Shown in pieces: positions 21,300 through 33,597 of a stretch of 64,000 nucleotides of DNA. Positions within the stretch are counted from its first letter, which is position 1. Every line of letters begins with the position of its first letter. The notes beneath the pieces were generated by a model that saw only the letters and a list, made by a program, of their open reading frames with translations, searched no databases and had not been told where the DNA came from. The position numbers and the translations under genes are program-made. The DNA is from Platerodrilus igneus. Taxonomy: Eukaryota; Arthropoda; Insecta; Coleoptera; Lycidae. Location: assembly GCA_036346225.1 (NCBI GenBank), contig JARFIW010001105.1:620001-684000 (forward strand), written 5' to 3'.

Positions 21300-23200
21300 T
21301 ATCAATTTAGTTTATAATAAAAAAATAGAAAAATTTCACAAACTGATAGAAATAACATAATGTGACGAAATTTCGAAATAGCTTTAGATATTTGACTAAA
21401 GATTTAAAAACAGTGTTGAATGGCAAGTCTTATTTTATCATTTTGAATAGACTATCATAGTTTAAGCTTTAAACATATATTTATAAAATAAAAATTAGAA
21501 TTTCTAAATCCATGTTATTACTTAAAATATCAATAATCTAAAACAAAGCTTAATACACATCACTAACGTGACATCAAGTAGCTACATGGTCGTTTTGTGA
21601 ACCTAAACAAGATAGATTCAGCGTTTTTTTTATGTGTGTCAATATAATTTAATACATTTTGAAGTGGAGTTGTAATTTCCTTTTAATAGTAATATATAAA
21701 TTGTTACTATTAAATTAATATTCTAATTATGCATAAGGTTTATTATTGCCAAGAAATTCAATGGCTTTCTGATGTATTTATAGGTTAGAATAACATTTAT
21801 TACCCAAATACACACAAACTTAGAAAGGATTCTTAAATTAGTTTCTATATTTTTAGTGGCTGGAACCAATAGGCATGTTATATTGTTTTTTGCAGTACCC
21901 TAATTTTTTAAAAACGATACTTTACGGTTAAGAAGAAAAGAAAACTCGTTTGAAAGTGGTCATTTGGTAAAAATTATTTTTGTGAAGTTTTTGAATAGAT
22001 ATTTGTGTTGCTGTGAAATATATTTTACGAACTAAAAGTAAGAATTTTAAGTAACCCAATGCGTTACTGTTAAAATGAGCTACAAGTGAATAAAATTTTT
22101 ATTTGTCCTGAATAGGAGGAGGGACCTTGAAACAAAATAAAGGCGCTTCGGCTAATTACAGTGGTGCGGAAGTGGTTCGTATAGAAAAATTATAAAAAAA
22201 TTTTACAAATTTAAAATAAAGTAATGAAGAAATAGAAAAATAATAAATAAAATAGCTGAAATACAAAAAGCTACGTTACACTAATACCTTCACTGTCATA
22301 ACTGAGAGCGACAAACTGTCTGTCACAGTAATCCCTACATGGTCAGGCATTACTAAAAGAAATCTTCAAAAACCCCAAATCCAATCCATTAACAATGCTC
22401 ATTTTTAAATTTTTCCAATTTTATATTATATTACCTGGCATTTATAAATCCTAATTTCTGGAAATGTCGTAAGCGATAAACACAGAAAACAGTTAAATCC
22501 AAATTTTTCGTTACATCCTCTCATTTTCCAATCCAAATTACTTTTTTATACTAAATTCACCAATAAAACTTGCATTTAAAATCAATATACACTTCTTCCA
22601 CTACTAATTTAGTTTAACAAAACAATTGCTTTCACTTGAATTCTCTATTGCATAAATACTAACATTAGATATGATATTTGCATGCTTCATATGCATAATT
22701 TACTGCTACAAAAACATAAAAGCTCATAATATTACTCATAATCTTAAATTTCAAAATTTCTTACATCAGTTGTTTGACAATTAGTTGGGATATCTACCTA
22801 ACATAGCTTTCTAACTCAACACACTACCAATTTAAAAAAAAAGTGTACCCTACAGTTACTTACTAACTCCTCTTGATCGGTCACAACGACGGTAACGCGA
22901 ATATATGAATAAAACTTAGTACTTTGCTCATGCAAGCGTAAGTTCAAATAAATTTAGCCGCCTAACCCGTTTTTTCCTGCGGGAAATCTATATTCTAATC
23001 TTACAACTATTCCTTTTCACCCTTGAAGTTCTGATCCCATTTTAGTTTTCGCAGGTATGTCTACATTTTGATGTTATTGAATCAACTGCTCGCAGATAAT
23101 TAAGTCTACTTTCTGTCTGGTGTAATTACTGTCATTTAATTCCTCTTCTAATTATTTTCAATTTGAGGTTTTTGTTTTTCTAATAAGTTTACAGAATAAA
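21300..23200. other. Unassigned AT-rich sequence
   Basis: No gene, repeat shared within the window, or RNA gene recognised. It may hold the PNUTS 5' region or intergenic DNA. Confidence 0.35.
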
Positions 23201-23202
23201 TT

Positions 23203-23502
23203 CCGGAACTGTGGCTAGGCAGCTCCCTAGTTTAATTAATTTGCGTATGACTATTAAGCTCAAGGTCCTGGGTTCGAGTCCGGACACGGACCGATTGCAA
23301 ATTGTTAGGCAAGCTTTTTTCACAAAAATGCGCCCTTGTTAGGTTGGGAGATAAAAGTCCCCGCGTATGTATTGTCACGCACGTTGGGATATCAAGGGAT
23401 AGTAAGAGTTTGGCAAAATTCTAAATTTTTGAGTAAAAAAATCTCGCTTCCTGGCCAATGTAGTACCTTTGAGTGGAGCACTGGAAAATTGTATTTAACA
23501 CA
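23203..23502 (+). repeat. tRNA-derived SINE, copy 1
   Basis: The head resembles a tRNA, with an A-box-like TGTGGCTAGGCAGC and a strong B box GGTTCGAGTCC (23271-23281). The body (TTGTCACGCACGTTGGGATA, CTTCCTGGCCAATGTAGTAC) matches, in order, the copy at 46896-47203 read on the minus strand. It ends near GCACTGGAAAATTGTATTTA. RNA polymerase III transcription with a LINE-borrowed tail is inferred. The divergence between the two copies (roughly a fifth of bases by eye) suggests an old family. Confidence 0.8.
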
Positions 23503-23941
23503 AATAATACAAGGTTTTGTGGTTTATAAGTTTATAATTTGAATAGAACCCCTCAATTTATTGCAATGCCATGTTTACTAAACTCTACACAAAATCAAAA
23601 TTATACAGATACTTCATTATTAATATGTCCATTTAAGATTAACTTTTCTTTTTTTGTTTTTGAGTTTTTATTTGCCGTAACACCTACTCGAGTTACGTTT
23701 CGGGCCTTGGGCGCGGTGTTTTTAAAAATTGTTTTCAAGTCTTCGTAACAATTTATTGGTTTTAACTTAAACAGAAATTATAATGGAATTTTAACAAACT
23801 GGTTAAAATAACTTTAAATCGAAATAATTTGATTAATTGAACTAATATTAGGGCGAGTAGCCTAGGTAAATAACAATACAAAAGCTGTAATACTCAGACT
23901 GACTGCGGCCAACTGGGGCTCCCGGGCTATTTATAATGTCC
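23503..23941. other. Unassigned sequence
   Basis: No feature recognised; short frames only. Confidence 0.35.
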
Positions 23942-26747
23942 CAGTGCGTGCAGTGATTGTTAATGCAGGGTAGGCAAAAAATTAAAAACAAAAAACTTAC
24001 CATAGGTGTACATAAGTTCTGCAATTTAAGTAACTAAATGTAAGTTTGACTTGTATATACGTCTAGTACCACAGATTATATGTATCACTAACAAACTATT
24101 TTTTGTAAATTAAGTCAATTCGGCGGTCTTTCTTTAAAAATTCACTCAATACATTGTCATAGAAACTAGAAGTTCGTTTTAGTTCTTGCACTAGGCCCTT
24201 TTCAAGAGAAACAATGGCTAAGTTATTTAACCGCTTTTGTCCCTGAGTATTACGCAAGTAAGTATGAATCCGTTTTAGGCCAGAAAACGATCGTTCCACA
24301 GATGCGCTACTTGCCGGAATTGTTACGATCAGTTTTGCCAATGCCATTAGTTGGAGAAATACATGACACATATTTTTTTCTTCGCAGAATCGGATGATTT
24401 CGTACGAATTAAGACCTGCAAATTCCGATGAGGAGTACAAACAAATCAACTCGTTTTAAGGCGGTCAAATTCAAATCTTTCATTGAATCTTGTTTTTAAT
24501 TCTGAAAAGAGCTTTTCTGGGAATTCAGAGTTACAACTAGAAAAAGAATCGTGATCCAAAAGACGAAAAAAATGTAGTTGACTAATTTCTGAATAGCGAT
24601 CAGAAATTTCACTTTTGATATTATCCACTATTTCACGAAAGATGCGTCTGTAGTAAAGTTTTATATCACTTATGTTTCGTCTTCTTCTTGGTTCTCCACA
24701 AAAAGTTAAAGTTTTTTCGTATATTACATCACTTTCTTTATAGAACATTTTAACAAAAAGTTTAAACTCTTCAATTTTTTTAAGACAATACTCAATATCT
24801 ACAACTTTTGACTGTATTATGTTAAAAAGCACATCATTTTGTATAAAAATTTTATTAAATATTACTAAAAAGTAATTAAATGCAAAGTCGCTTAAAATAA
24901 ATTCATACATTCTAGCTGCAGAAAGCGTTTCTGAATCCCAATTGATCGGATTTTCGGTAATTTCAGTGAAAAGTTTAGTCAGATTTTTGTGTTCACTAAA
25001 AATTACATTAATGGTTCTCGAATTATAAACCCATCTAGTTTGTACAACACGTGGTAACTTTTTTGAACAAAATTGATTATAAAAGTCAGTACGCTTGGTG
25101 ATAGTATGAAAAAATGTTGCCAAGTTCTTAACAGTTGAAAAAAAAGTGTTTAGTTTCTACAATTTTCTCGCTGGATTTTGATAGAAGTAAATTTAAAATA
25201 TGGGCATTGCACCAAACATACAACGCATCAGGACATGTTTGACACACTTTTTTTTTAACACCATTTTTCTCTGACGATAAAACAGCAGCTCCGTCATAAG
25301 TTTGTGCAATCAATTTTTGTGTACATTTATAATCATTTAATATGTCAATAACGAGTTTTGATAGCGCATCTGCAGTTCGATTGGAGCTGACATCAATAAA
25401 TCCCAGTAAGCGGTCGACAATATCGTTACATGCATTAAAGTACCTTAAAATAACGCAAAGTTGTTCTTGCCCACTGAGGTCTGGAGATTCATCGATCATT
25501 ATAGCAACAAAGTCAGTTAGTTCAATTTCAGAATGAATTTTCTTTACAATTACAGGAGCTATACTAGATATAAGATCGTTTTGTATTCTGTTTGATAGTC
25601 CACTAAATACGGATCTGTTGTCATTTTGATTTACTAATTGTAAATGATCTTTTAAAATGCCATTATAGTTAGCAAGCAATTGAACGCATTCAATGAAATT
25701 CCCACGATTTGACGATCCGGGGGATTCCACATGTCCACGAAACGGCAACTCCTGTTTTGCTAAAAAAACACGTAATGTCTATAAGCCTACGCATTATGCT
25801 TCGATTCCGATCTACTTTTGCATTATGTCTTTCAATTTCTTTTCAAAACTGACGCGAATTCTAATTTCTATTCGAGATTTGCCAAAACTGTGCAAAGCAC
25901 GGGCAGAATTTAAATGACTAGTTGATTGGTCATGTTTTTTGACGCATTTGAAAAATTGTTTAAGTCTGTGTAACCGGACTTGCTCCAAACAGTTTTATCT
26001 TTCGAAAATAGTAGACACGGCCAACAGTACATTTTATTATCATGTACACAACCGCAAAGCCACTTATAGTTATCATAAAACTTACAGTTGAAATATCTTA
26101 AAGTGTTCTTTTTCTTTTGCTGTAATTTTAAAGATGGAGTAGGTTGTCCGATTTCAATTACTACTTGTTTTTCGTTATACGTTTTGGTATTAAACGCGTT
26201 CGTTATTAGTCTTTGAATGCAATTCATATCTGCACTACACTCAAAAACAAATGTCACAGAAGCATTTATTATTCTTTACTATGTATGTAATATTGTATTA
26301 TTGATGAAATGAATACAACGCGGACGCGCCAAGACTGATCCAGCTGTTACCTGTCTGCAACTATCGCGATCGAACGTTAACGATAATGCGCGACCAAGCT
26401 TTACGATTCCGCTTCTTATTAAAAGCAGTAAAGCACTGCCTATGAACGCCTGTAAGAATGTATAGGATCATCTGTTTATGCCTTCTTGGATTTCATACGG
26501 TATACCTACACGCTGCATCATTCATAATATCTTGTGCATGTTTGTTGTCTTTTCATTTTGGCGGAATATTGACAATACTATTTGTAATAAATTAATTTGT
26601 TAATAGAAGCATTAAAATTAGTATAATTACTGAAAATGCAAATGTATTTAAATTAAATTAAATTAAAAAATATAAAATACACATATAAATTCGTACCTTT
26701 TCTAGGGTAGGCATTGCTTTTTTGCCTATATTACATGCACGCCACTG
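23942..26747 (-). mobile_element. hAT element (ZMYM1-like), probable boundaries
   Basis: The left end CAGTGCGTGCAGTGATTGTT and the right end read inward CAGTGGCGTGCATGTAATAT are similar, and both are followed within 40 bp by GGCAAAAAA and a GTAGGC motif. This fits hAT termini (CAGTG...). No matching 8-bp target duplication is visible, so the boundaries are provisional. The transposase lies between them on the minus strand. Confidence 0.55.
24096..26257 (-). pseudogene. hAT-family transposase, ZMYM1/DUF4371-type, frameshifted
   Basis: One protein in four pieces on the minus strand. Piece 1 (25910-26257): a TTF-type zinc-finger region (KWLCGCVHDNKMYCWPCLLF, SGYTDLNNFSNA). Then a short interrupted stretch (KKHDQSTSHLNSARALHSFG; RSIMRRLIDITCF). 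Piece 2 (25128-25748): DUF4371-type catalytic region (PFRGHVESPGSSNRGNF; FVAIMIDESPDLSGQEQL; LIAQTYDGAAVLSS; YVWCNAHILNLL). Piece 3 (24446-25123): helical insertion region. Piece 4 (24096-24449): the hAT C-terminal dimerisation block (PASSASVERSFSGLKRIHTYLRN). Frame breaks near 25130, 24450 and 25750-25910 kill it. The catalytic D (MIDES) and D (YDGAA) and the ERSFS motif survive, so decay is fairly recent or some breaks are sequencing errors. Confidence 0.85.
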
Positions 26748-26947
26748 CTGCAGCTTGTTCAGGTTGTGGATTAACACCCCTTTGTTGTCCTCATTCATCT
26801 ATCACTGCTCTGCTTAGCTGAACTCCTCGTTTTCCAAAAATTACTTCGTGCTTCTTTATTTTATTTGCATTGAATTTCGCAACTCCAAATTGTACCAAAA
26901 TATAATAGTCGACGCTGATTTGAATTGTAATATTACATTGTCACAGC

Positions 26948-26948
<1 letters not shown>

Positions 26949-26995
<47 letters not shown>
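26949..26995. repeat. (TA)n microsatellite
   Basis: Uninterrupted TA run. An isolated CACCCTGTA end, as in mariner-like TIRs, lies shortly after at about 27050. Confidence 0.95.
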
Positions 26996-26999
<4 letters not shown>

Positions 27000-27001
<2 letters not shown>

Positions 27002-27825
27002 GTTTTTATATTATTAAAAATAAAAATAAACGCAGCAATTTCAAAACACCCTGTATAAAGGAACAAACAGAAATTACGTGCGAAATTTATATTAATTAAT
27101 TCAATTTTAAGTAACGGGTATTAATCAAACTGTACAAATAATAATTAATATTTAATAGCTTTGCTAAAAATTAAATGGTAGAAGTCAATGCCATTCATTA
27201 TTAATTTAATTAGAGTTAATTGAACAATTATTGATATATAATAAGCATAAAAGTCTGTGAAAACCCAAGGTGAAACGCGTTGTAACAAACGGCTAAAAGG
27301 AGGGTTGGAATACCATGAAACGAAGCTCGGAGAATTGTATTTAAAACGTTCATTAGAAGCAAACACCTGCAAACTTTAAATGTCAAGTTCTAATAAATTC
27401 GAGCTGATAAACATGCAGATTCTACGTATATTGGAAACGGGTGAAGGTTTTAGCAGGAAATACAAAACAGCGATTATTTAAAAGTCACGTCGCTAGTCCA
27501 CGTGGTGTTTAGATAGCCGATAGTCAAGAATATCGATTTGTACCACTCAGACTAGATTAGAAAGGCACGGATAAAACGCATAAGTAAAAGACACTAACAA
27601 TATAAGGAGAGATTTGTGAAGCGTCACTAGGTCTACGATTGGTTGAAATGTTTAGTTTAGTTTGAAACGAACAAGAGCTTAGTGTAGCGTATTATTCTGG
27701 AAAGTTTATAACGATGTATTAAAATTCGTGGAGTGAGAATGGGGCTGAGTGCAAAAATTTTTAAGAACGTATTGTTGTAGATAGGGGATTTCTGATGAAA
27801 GGCGGCCAGGAGGTGGCAGCCTACG
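27000..27825. other. Unassigned sequence
   Basis: No gene recognised. It leads into the promoter-like segment at 27826. Confidence 0.35.
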
Positions 27826-28235
27826 AGTATAAATGATTTTCGGGAACGTAGTAAAAGCCCTTAAGTTTTCGACCGCTCAAAAGAACATATCGCAGTATCG
27901 CGAGTTGTAAGTATTACAAAATCAATTTAATTTATTATAAGGTGATAGTCTCGTAATTAAATACGCGGTTAAATGTGCCGAAATTATTTTTAATAGAGAT
28001 ATCATCTTTAATTATAATCAACTCGTGTCGCGCTTTAAATAATGTGGTGCGAAGCTTCAAATTAATGAAGAAATAATTTAAATGGAATTTGGAATTGGTT
28101 ACACCGGGGAAGCCGCGTTTGCAGTTCAATTGAGATGGAGTTTTTCTAGTAACCGCTAGAAAGAACCCGCAGAACGGACAGAAGAAATAGACGGCAACAT
28201 CCTCAAAGCAGAGATCTACTATAAACTTTCCAGGT
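27826..28235 (+). promoter_or_regulatory. Promoter/mini-exon-like segment (D)
   Basis: A TATA box-like GAGTATAAATGA (27826-27837) is followed after ~70 bp by TATCGCGAGTTGTAAGTATT, with a consensus-like splice donor GTAAGT. About 300 bp on, a purine-rich stretch with alternating GAAG/ACAG words ends CTTTCCAG|GTAAGG (28235). The order TATA, short exon, GTAAGT, purine-rich exon, CAG|GT parallels repeats A, B and C although sequence similarity is not obvious. It may be the 5' end of an unrecognised host transcript or of an element. Confidence 0.3.
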
Positions 28236-29545
28236 AAGGATAGGAATTGTGACTTTTTTTGAAACTGTGAATATTGGGAGAATGCTAGCGTGAAATTTCA
28301 AGGTAGTGTGTATTGATTGCGTATTGAACGTAATACGTGTAAAACTTTATTATGGTATTTACTGAAAAGTTGAAGGTTTCTATAAAGCTTTTAAACGTTC
28401 CATCAGAACATAAAATTTATGTAAAGAGTACATGGCTTTGTTTTGCTATTTGTTTTAAAAGTATGCAAATGCATAATTACTGGGTATTCTGAGCTCATCC
28501 TACCCCAGAGTTTATTTTGAGTAAAATGAATAAATAAATTATAAAGAAGGAATTTTAGCGAAAGTATTATTCAAGGCCCATTTACTCCGTGTATAATTTC
28601 TGTGTTTAATGATTTAAAAATAAAATACTGGACATTATGAAATAAGGTTTTTCTGAAGTGTAACGGGATTAATGGTGGTTCGTATTCCCGTTCTATTCAT
28701 TTTAAAATAAAACACAATTTATTTCGCGTTTTTTAACAACTCCAGTTGTTAATAAAACTATTTTGAAATTGGTGCATTACAATCGCCAATTGTCGTAAAT
28801 ATGCCGAATTATCTCCAATCAGAAGAGTAGAAGACGATTTGGCATTTGTTATCATTCGTTTTCGTAATTTTGAACTTCAAGCAACAACAAGTGCAGCTGC
28901 TCCATATGGCTCAAGTGCGTGATTTCAAGTGAACCAAACCGCTTAATCACCGCCGTTTCAGTGTACCGTACCTGCTCAGAAAACTACTGGAGGTATGTTC
29001 GTTTTGTTATAATCAATTAATAATTTTTGCTTGTTGCATTTATATTATAATTTTTGATATAAATTCAATCACCATTACTGCCTATAACCATATGTCGTTA
29101 CACATTGTGTTGAATCACAAACATATTAAAAGGTCCTTCGAATTTCGCAATCTTTCGCAATCTTTACGCACCAAATGGAATATAGACATTATTGCATTTC
29201 ATGTGTAAATAGTTATAAATAAAAGCTTGTATGTTGATTGTATTTGAGGTTTTATTGCTAGAGTGTGTGTATGATTGACAATATGCGAGTGAATTTAGAT
29301 ACCCAAGAGGAGATCCGAATGAGCTAGCCGGAAGCAGTTGAAGAAGGCCGTTCAACCGAGGAGAAAAGGAAAACGGGTAAGGATAATTTTTTTTGATTAG
29401 GTAATTTTGGAAAATTTAGTTTATTGTCAAATATGAAAATTTTATAAAATTTTCGAATATATTTTTATATCGCAATTGCTTACCCGAGATCCACGGCATA
29501 AATTTGACGCCTAATTCGAAGAGGCTCGATCAATTTAAGGATAAC
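28236..29545. other. Unassigned sequence with exon-like patches
   Basis: Two further purine/CA-rich patches end in donor-like sequence (28975-28990 CTGGAGGTATGT; 29370-29382 AACGGGTAAGG). No protein family is recognised in them; they may be non-coding exons of the same transcript as segment D. Confidence 0.25.
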
Positions 29546-29547
29546 AG

Positions 29548-29549
<2 letters not shown>

Positions 29550-29612
<63 letters not shown>
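29550..29612. repeat. (TA)n microsatellite
   Basis: TA run with one C interruption. Confidence 0.96.
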
Positions 29613-29876
29613 AATTGGGGGATACATAACTCGCGTTACCAACGCTATTGTGCAAGAAAAAGACCATTAGAGATACTAAGCTAAACTATATAAAAGTTTT
29701 CTTTTACTAAAGAATTGCTTGTGAGCATGCGAGCTAATATTTTTTGCATCCACCTATAGTGTTTTTAGTTTTTTTTATCTAGAATGGAAATTATTAGAAG
29801 AATTCAAAAACTTTCTTACGTAGTAGACTACCCTTAAATAGTAGTAATAGTTTAAGAGTAGCAATTCCATTGGGTA

Positions 29877-30464
29877 GAGGCAAATCACTTTAAGAAGAAC
29901 CCAACGTCATCATGCGCACAAAGCAAAAATTGGTTAGGAACAGTTCATTATATGTAATTAGGGATGGCAGTATTTAGGTTTCAGTGGCGTTGAGTTTTAT
30001 GATCAACCAATCGGAAATTACCTTGTAAAAATTTTAAATTTCATTACTATTTATTTTTACTTGATACACAGACGGACAGTTTTAAACCGCCATCTAACTA
30101 ATATAAAATATCTTTTATATAACAATTAACATTAATAAAACAATAAGTTACTCAACAGATGTGTTTGCAGAACACTAGAATGAGATAGAAACCACTTAAG
30201 TAACGTGGTATTCAATCATTTGCTTTATCGGATTTTACAAAATAACCTTGCTATAGCAGTATTTTTTAGGGATATTGATGCACACAACTCATATGGCGTA
30301 TTATATAAAAAATTTTAAATTATAATTGAATTGGTTATGTTTATTTTTTACTATTTAACGCCATACCTTCCGTTTATACTGTAATAACTCAACTACGCCA
30401 CTGTTATTACATTTCTGCGCAATCTGGCATATGACGTTGGGTTCTTCTTAAAGTGATTTGCCTC
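29877..30464. mobile_element. 588-bp MITE with TA target duplication
   Basis: The ends read inward GAGGCAAATCACTTTAAGAA and continue for ~33 bp of near-perfect inverted repeat (…GAACCCAACGTCAT). Each end is flanked by TA (29875-29876, 30465-30466). The interior is AT-rich and non-coding. It lies 190 bp upstream of the kinesin start codon, inside or next to its promoter. Confidence 0.85.
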
Positions 30465-30654
30465 TAGTATATTATCCTATTTCAGAACGCATTTTAATGT
30501 TTGTTTGACGTTTAACGGAAAAATATTAAATTATCATTTTAAATATTGAAACTTTTTAATTTTGTGTTTGTTAGTAAGTTTTAACAGTATTGTAAAATAT
30601 GAGTTAAATGATTGATATAGAAGATTTGATAAATTGAAATTGTCTCTTTGAAAA

Positions 30655-31722
30655 ATGCATACTCCGAAAAGCAACTTGGGTACCCCCTTAAGAACAGGTA
30701 AAAGAAGACTAGTACCTGCAGAAACTCCAGAATGTTACACAAAGGTGACCGTAGAAACACCAGCTCCACGTAAAAGTAGAATGAGCAAAGACGACGAAGT
30801 TCGAAACCTTACAGTTGCTGTTCGTATCCGTCCCATGAGCATTGGAGAAATGGCACTTACGGGTTCTACAAATGTTATAAGAATTGAAGGTCCTAATGTT
30901 GTTGTTGAAGCTAATACTGTCAGCAAGTGTGATTATGCGTTTACTTATGATTATGTCTTTTGGTCCTGTGACGAGACAAGTCTGAAATATGCCAGTCAGG
31001 GTGATGTTTTTGATTCTATTGGTAAACCTTTGTTAGACAATGCATTCAATGGATATAATGCATGCTTATTTGCATATGGACAAACAGGAAGTGGTAAAAC
31101 ATATAGTATGATGGGTCCTAATTCGAAATGTTTTGACAGTAGTACTGAAGCCGGTGTTATTCCACGTTTTTGTCAAGAACTTTTTGTTCGAGCATCACTT
31201 TTTGACCCTGCCAGTTCTGTTACAGTAAATATTAGTTATTTTGAAATCTATAATGAAAAAATACATGATTTGCTATTAAATACTACTAACAATAGAGTTG
31301 CATTAAAAGTACGAGAACATCCAGATTGGGGTCCATATGTTGTTGACTTAACCACTCATTCTGTCAAATCATATAAAGAATTAGCATCATGGTTATTATT
31401 AGGTAGTAAGAATCGTGCAACTGCAGCAACGGCAATGAACACTAAATCTTCAAGATCACACAGTATTTTCTCAATTGAATTGAGCCTATCGGGGGATGCA
31501 ACTTCCAGCAATGCAGGAAGACGTAGTAAAATTTGCTTGGTCGATTTAGCTGGTAGTGAAAGGCTTAGTAATACTAGTGGTAGCGAGGAAAAACTTAAAG
31601 AAGGAGTTAGCATCAATAAGTCTCTGTTAACGCTTGGAAAAGTAATAATAGCTTTATCTGACCAAAGAAAAGGAAATCAATTTGTTCCTTACAGGGATTC
31701 TGTTTTAACATGGCTTTTGCGT
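30655..31722 (+). CDS. KIF14: Kinesin motor exon, KIF14/nebbish-like (first coding exon)
   Basis: 356 codons encode a basic N-terminal tail (1-45, TP/SR-rich) and most of a kinesin motor: P-loop GQTGSGKT (142-149), switch I NTKSSRSHS (262-270), switch II LVDLAGSE (295-302), and GVSINKSLLTLGKVI (317-331). LKVREHPDWGPYVVDL and SWLLLGSKNRATAATAMN are characteristic of the kinesin-3 member KIF14 (Drosophila nebbish), a mitotic kinesin acting at the spindle midzone and in cytokinesis. The exon ends after VLTWLLR at a GTAAGT donor (31723); the next 16 open codons are intron. The remaining motor (LGGNSKT onward), FHA domain and coiled coils are not in the window. The ATG at 30655 is the first in frame after stops and precedes a conserved-looking tail. 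Confidence 0.9.
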
Positions 31723-31988
31723 GTAAGTATTATAGAAATAGTGGTAGACATTTCTCAAATTGCATATGTATAAGGGAAGGTAGATTTAAGGAATCTTAAA
31801 TTAATTGCAATTAAGGTTGCAGGTTCAAATTCTTCAAAAGCCAAGTTTTCAAAATTGAAACTGTTACAAAAAAAATATGTCAAATTACTTGATTAAAGCT
31901 ATTTGCATGTAGAATTAGCTTATGCATAGTCTGAAGTTTCCATTTTAGTACAAACTGTTGTTTCTTCAACCAGGTTGATACGTTCAAT
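31723..31988 (+). other. Kinesin intron 5' part
   Basis: Single-copy intron sequence between the donor and the duplicated LTR/LINE block. Confidence 0.6.
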
Positions 31989-32247
31989 CTAAATTTACAT
32001 AATCCAAAACTGTTCATTTATTTCCATAGGGTATACATCTTTTATATTTCGTTTTATGCAATTAGAGGATAGTAAGCTGAGAGACATTCCATATAAGAGA
32101 CATAGGTCACCCGCACTTAACTAGAGAATAGTAGTAGCAAAAGGTAATTAACCGATACTATCGCGAGCACGTTTTTACCAATGATCATAACCTTATTCTT
32201 TTTAATCCTTTTTTTTTTTTTGTCTACAGATCTGGGCCCATAACCAT

Positions 32248-32495
32248 TGTTATTATAGTTTGAGACAAAAAGAAACACAAACTTTATTTATACAAATACC
32301 AGAACATAATATTACATGTGTTCAACACAATACTTGACAGAGTACCGCATTGCTATGACCATTGACGTAAAAAGTAAAAGTAACTAACTTCACCACTTAA
32401 AATATAAAATTACCAAAAGCTGTGTCTAACATAACATACAACGTATAAAATTAGGTTTGTTAAAGGTAGGTAAACAAAACATTCTAACATTAACA
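32248..32495 (-). repeat. Copia LTR, unit 1 (248 bp)
   Basis: Begins TGTTATTATAG and ends CTAACATTAACA; TG...CA termini with TGTTA/TAACA inverted ends. It is preceded by the Copia primer-binding region rather than by the left target duplication. Confidence 0.9.
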
Positions 32496-32566
32496 AATAT
32501 TGCTTCTGTCAATAAACTAAGATGTAGACTCTCCCAAGTACACAGCGTATTTAAGTTGTTACAAAC

Positions 32567-33285
32567 ATGGTGGCATTCTCTGGGGTAAAAGATTCCGGAG
32601 TTAAAATAGTCCCCCATTCGGATCTCCGGGAGGGTACTACTTCGGAGGATGCGATCGGAAAGCTAAAAATAAGAGTCGGGAACATTCTGCGAGTTGGAGC
32701 GTGGAATGTTAGAAGTATGAAGCAAGTAGGTAAGCTAGAGAACATAAAAATCGAAATGAATAGGTTATCACTAGACATAGTAGGGATCAGTAAAGTTCGG
32801 TGGCCAGAGGCGGGGGATTTTTGGAGTGGAGACTTCAGGGTAATTCATACAGGAGCAGAGGAAGGAAATTTGGGTGTGGGGATAGTTATGCGGAAAAAGA
32901 TAGGATACTGTGTCGAAAATTACTTACAAAAGAACCAAAGAGTACTCATGGTTAGATTAGAATCTAAACCGGTAAACACGGTAATAATACAAGTATACAT
33001 GCCCACCTCTAGCTACAGTGACGAAGAGGTAGAAGTCATCTACAAAGATATCGAAGACATATTAAGATACGTAAAGGACATGAAAATTTAATAATTACGG
33101 GGATTTTAATGCCGTGGTAGGTGAGGGTAGGGAAGGAGCGGTAGTAGGCTGATTTGGTTTAGGCACCAGAAATGACAGGGAAATAGGCTGGTAGAATTTT
33201 GCGACAAGAACAATTTAATCATCACAAACACATTATTTCAACATCATGCTAGAAGGCGATATACGTGGAAGATGGCAGGAGATAT
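32567..33285 (+). pseudogene. LINE (RTE-type) endonuclease fragment, copy X1
   Basis: APE-type endonuclease N-terminus: VGAWNVRSMKQVGKLENIK, LDIVGISKVRWPEAGDFW, VYMPTSSYSDEEVE. It ends in a frameshift at 33075 (one A fewer than copy X2) before the GDFNAVVGEG motif. All three X copies share an in-frame TGA after GREGAVVG, so they are duplicates of one dead LINE. Confidence 0.85.
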
Positions 33286-33597
33286 CTAAATTTACATAAT
33301 CCAAAACTGTTCATTTATTTCCATAGGGTATACATCTTTTATATTTCGTTTTATGCAATTAGAGGATAGTAAGCTGAGAGACATTCCATATAAGAGACAT
33401 AGGTCACCCGCACTTAACTAGAGAATAGTAGTAGCAAAAGGTAATTATACTGATTTTTCTATTTCAAAAAACCGCTTTAATTACAAATACTATTCTAAAT
33501 CAAACGAGAAAGTGTCTCTTAAAGGAATTTTAATGTTATTGCATATTTGCTATCTACTATCTATACGTGAGGTTAAGTTCCCATTTTCACTGAATAT

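Larger units (their letters stand above)
31989..33295. repeat. Duplicated unit 1: intron block + Copia leader + LTR + LINE 5' part
   Basis: The intron block R starts CTAAATTTACATAATCC. After 162 bp it joins at 32151 directly to the Copia leader (as at 40109-40202, with CTGGGCCCATAACC), then a full LTR (32248-32495), then AATAT and LINE endonuclease sequence. It looks like unit 4 with ~4.2 kb of R/Copia removed. Confidence 0.8.

Noticed and set aside
20740..23200. Search for the PNUTS initiating exon
   Set aside because: No convincing ATG exon with a donor in the right phase could be picked out by eye; left unannotated.
23205..23290. A true tRNA gene at the B box GGTTCGAGTCC
   Set aside because: The sequence continues into a body shared with the copy at 46896-47203, so it is a SINE head; the anticodon arm does not fold well.
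26848..27099. Frame with a run of alternating I and Y
   Set aside because: It is the translated (TA)n microsatellite.
31723..31773. Kinesin C-terminal extension VSIIEIVVDISQIAYV
   Set aside because: A consensus GTAAGT lies exactly where the motor should continue with LGGNSKT; these codons are intron read-through.
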